NCBI RefSeq assembly: GCF_003265705.1
Contig: NW_020313159.1
Span: forward strand, 1,304,342 to 1,368,341
Reading direction: 5' to 3'
DNA from: Callorhinus ursinus
Lineage: Eukaryota > Chordata > Mammalia > Carnivora > Otariidae
DNA length: 64,000 nt
Made by a program: the position numbers and the translations under genes. Numbering within the stretch: the stretch's first letter is position 1; every line of letters starts with the position of its first letter. The notes under the pieces are model-generated. The model saw nothing but the letters and a program-made list of their open reading frames with translations. It did not search any database and was not told where the DNA came from. Below, one piece after another: positions 62,460-64,000 of the stretch.

Positions 62460-64000
62460 CGTTGCTCCTTTAGCCTTGCGTTTTCCGGCCTGCAGGTCAA
62501 AAGCCTTGCAATGAACGCTTCTTCCTGCTTGTTTTATTCAGTACGCAGAGTTGGGTTTTTGACAACGGCATTCACGAATTAGGCGTGGTGTGACAGATAC
62601 TTCCACCGCACTGTCTCTGGGCAAGATTGTGGAAGAACTGTCGCACAAAACATGATCCAAGAAACTTCTGCTGTTATGTTCTATTTGTGCGTAAATCTTG
62701 GGCTCTCAACAGAGAGCTGAAGCAGCAAAACCTTGGACAAGTGAAAGGGACACTTGGCCAAGACAGAGAGGTGACCTGATATTGAATATTAGTAAGAGAG
62801 GGAAAGGAGAATTCAATGAGGGAACCGAGTCTCTATCGGATGGAGATGAGGTTACACATGGAACAGGGAGATGCAGTTTCCGCATTTTTTTTTTAAGTGA
62901 GAAAACTGCCACAGATACAGCCTTTCATTATGGAGACAAATCCAACTTCGGCAGGTCGAAGTGGTGAAGTGATCCGAAACATGAGAGGATTGACCTTCCC
63001 CATTTTATCTAGTTGGGCATTGGTTCTAGGAAAGTGTGTGTTGTCCTCACAAGACTGAAAACTGAGGCCAGCCCGTGGTTTGCCCCCAGCAACTGTGGCC
63101 CCGACCCTGTGGTCATGTTGGAGGAAAACGTGGGCTGGGAGGGCGACGGCGTAAGCTGGCTGGTCTGCGGTGTCTTCACACACCGTCATTTAACGCAGAA
63201 CAAGGCAGGCTTTGGGGAATGCGCATGCTGGGCACTGGTGGCTCAGAGGTTCCCTCTGGCCAGAGTCTTGGAGGGAGGGAGGGTGGCTCTCTGGACCTAG
63301 AAGCCCCTCCCGCCGTCCTGCAGGCCCGGGCCCTCGGGCAGCAGGTGCTGGACACACGTGTAGCAGGAAGCTCCCAGCTGACCACGTGTTAGCGCCGTGT
63401 GTGTGCTTCTCGGGTCCCCACGGCTTCACCAAACCATCGTAGAAGACATCAGGCATCCCTCACAAACATAACACCGAGTGGAAGAAGTCAGACACAAACA
63501 CACCCCCACGGAGTGTGTCCGCCTGTGTGCGGCTCAGGGTCTGCTGAAACCAGGCTGTGGGCTGGGCATCGGGTTGGGAGCTACGCCGCGGGGGGCCTGG
63601 CATGGGGGGCGCTCCTCACGGCAGTGCTGGTCACACAGGGCGCTGCTTGGGAACATTCTGGGCACAACAACCAGGGTCTATACACATTTCTGTATATTTT
63701 ATGCCACAACGAACAGAAGTAAAAACAAACTCACTGTACTGTGGAGACTAAAGGAGGTGGCGCCTTCTCACCAAGGCCAGGGGGAGCCTGCTGGAAGCCG
63801 TGCTCGGAGGAAGGCCTGACAGACACACGACTGCCCGCGGCCGGCGGACAAGGCGGTGGGGAAGCTGTTGAGGCTCTCGTTTTGGACAGACGAGGGGCAA
63901 CATGCCAGAGACAGGAGGGCCGGGTGGAGCGGGGCCCGTGGCAGCGAGGCGGCCGGAGGACGGTGCCGCGGTGTGGCGGGCGCAGAAGCAGCACAAGGCT
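62460..64000. other. Right edge, intergenic, increasing CpG content
   Basis: CpG frequency rises towards the edge (63580-63610 and 63830-64000: CCGCGGCCGGCGGACAAGGCGG, GAGGCGGCCGGAGGACGGTGCCGCGG). It may be the shore of another CpG island. I found no ESYT2 exon. Part of 63450-63720 faintly resembles an old L1 3' UTR. Confidence 0.45.

Noticed and set aside
54440..64000. ESYT2 exons expected next to NCAPG2 in human gene order
   Set aside because: No segment with flanking splice sites and recognisable ESYT2 peptide was found. The gene probably begins beyond the window.
1..64000. CRISPR arrays, operons, phage or plasmid features
   Set aside because: None fits. Regularly spaced direct repeats are absent, and the window is plainly mammalian with spliced exons and SINEs.

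Overview
This is eukaryotic (mammalian) genomic DNA. About 44 tRNA-derived SINEs share the carnivore-specific CanSINE head (GCCTGGGTGGCTCAG), the pyrimidine-rich body and the AATAAATAAAATCTT tail, and the young LINE-1 is of carnivore type. The SINE bodies match neither the dog-specific nor the cat-specific consensus as I remember them, so an arctoid carnivoran (bear, seal or relative) is the best guess. The species cannot be fixed from the window.

One protein-coding gene dominates. NCAPG2, the HEAT-repeat subunit CAP-G2 of condensin II, lies on the minus strand. I could place 21 consecutive coding exons, from the start codon near 52.37 kb down to 1.967 kb. All have GT-AG junctions and compatible phases. 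Together they give about 910-912 residues matching the human protein end to end. The last ~230 residues (several exons plus the 3' UTR) lie beyond position 1. The promoter is a CpG island at about 52.9-54.44 kb whose core is hidden by a 400-N gap. The first noncoding exon could not be placed with certainty.

Layout: 1-1966, intron leading to missing 3' exons; 1967-18310, coding exons 21 to 11 with SINE clusters and older L1/L2/MIR debris; 18311-30562, a 12.25-kb intron holding eight SINEs and a ~7-kb full-length but coding-dead LINE-1 in the + orientation (antisense to NCAPG2); 30563-52374, coding exons 10 to 1; 52.4-54.44 kb, 5' region and CpG island; 54.44-64 kb, intergenic DNA with SINEs, a 5'-truncated L1, a CpG-rich retrocopy-like segment at 55.06-55.38 kb, and rising CpG density at the right edge. 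In human the next gene on this side is ESYT2, but I found no exon of it here.

I found no previously undescribed biological system. The best leads are structural. An 86-bp segment sits between the L1 5' end and its target-site duplication. Three clusters of tandem retrotransposons share one target sequence each. Two antisense SINEs fill most of a 516-bp intron. A G-rich polypurine tract abuts a splice donor. Two in-frame donors compete at exon 14. A 100-N gap is flanked by the same 27 bases and is probably an assembly artefact.
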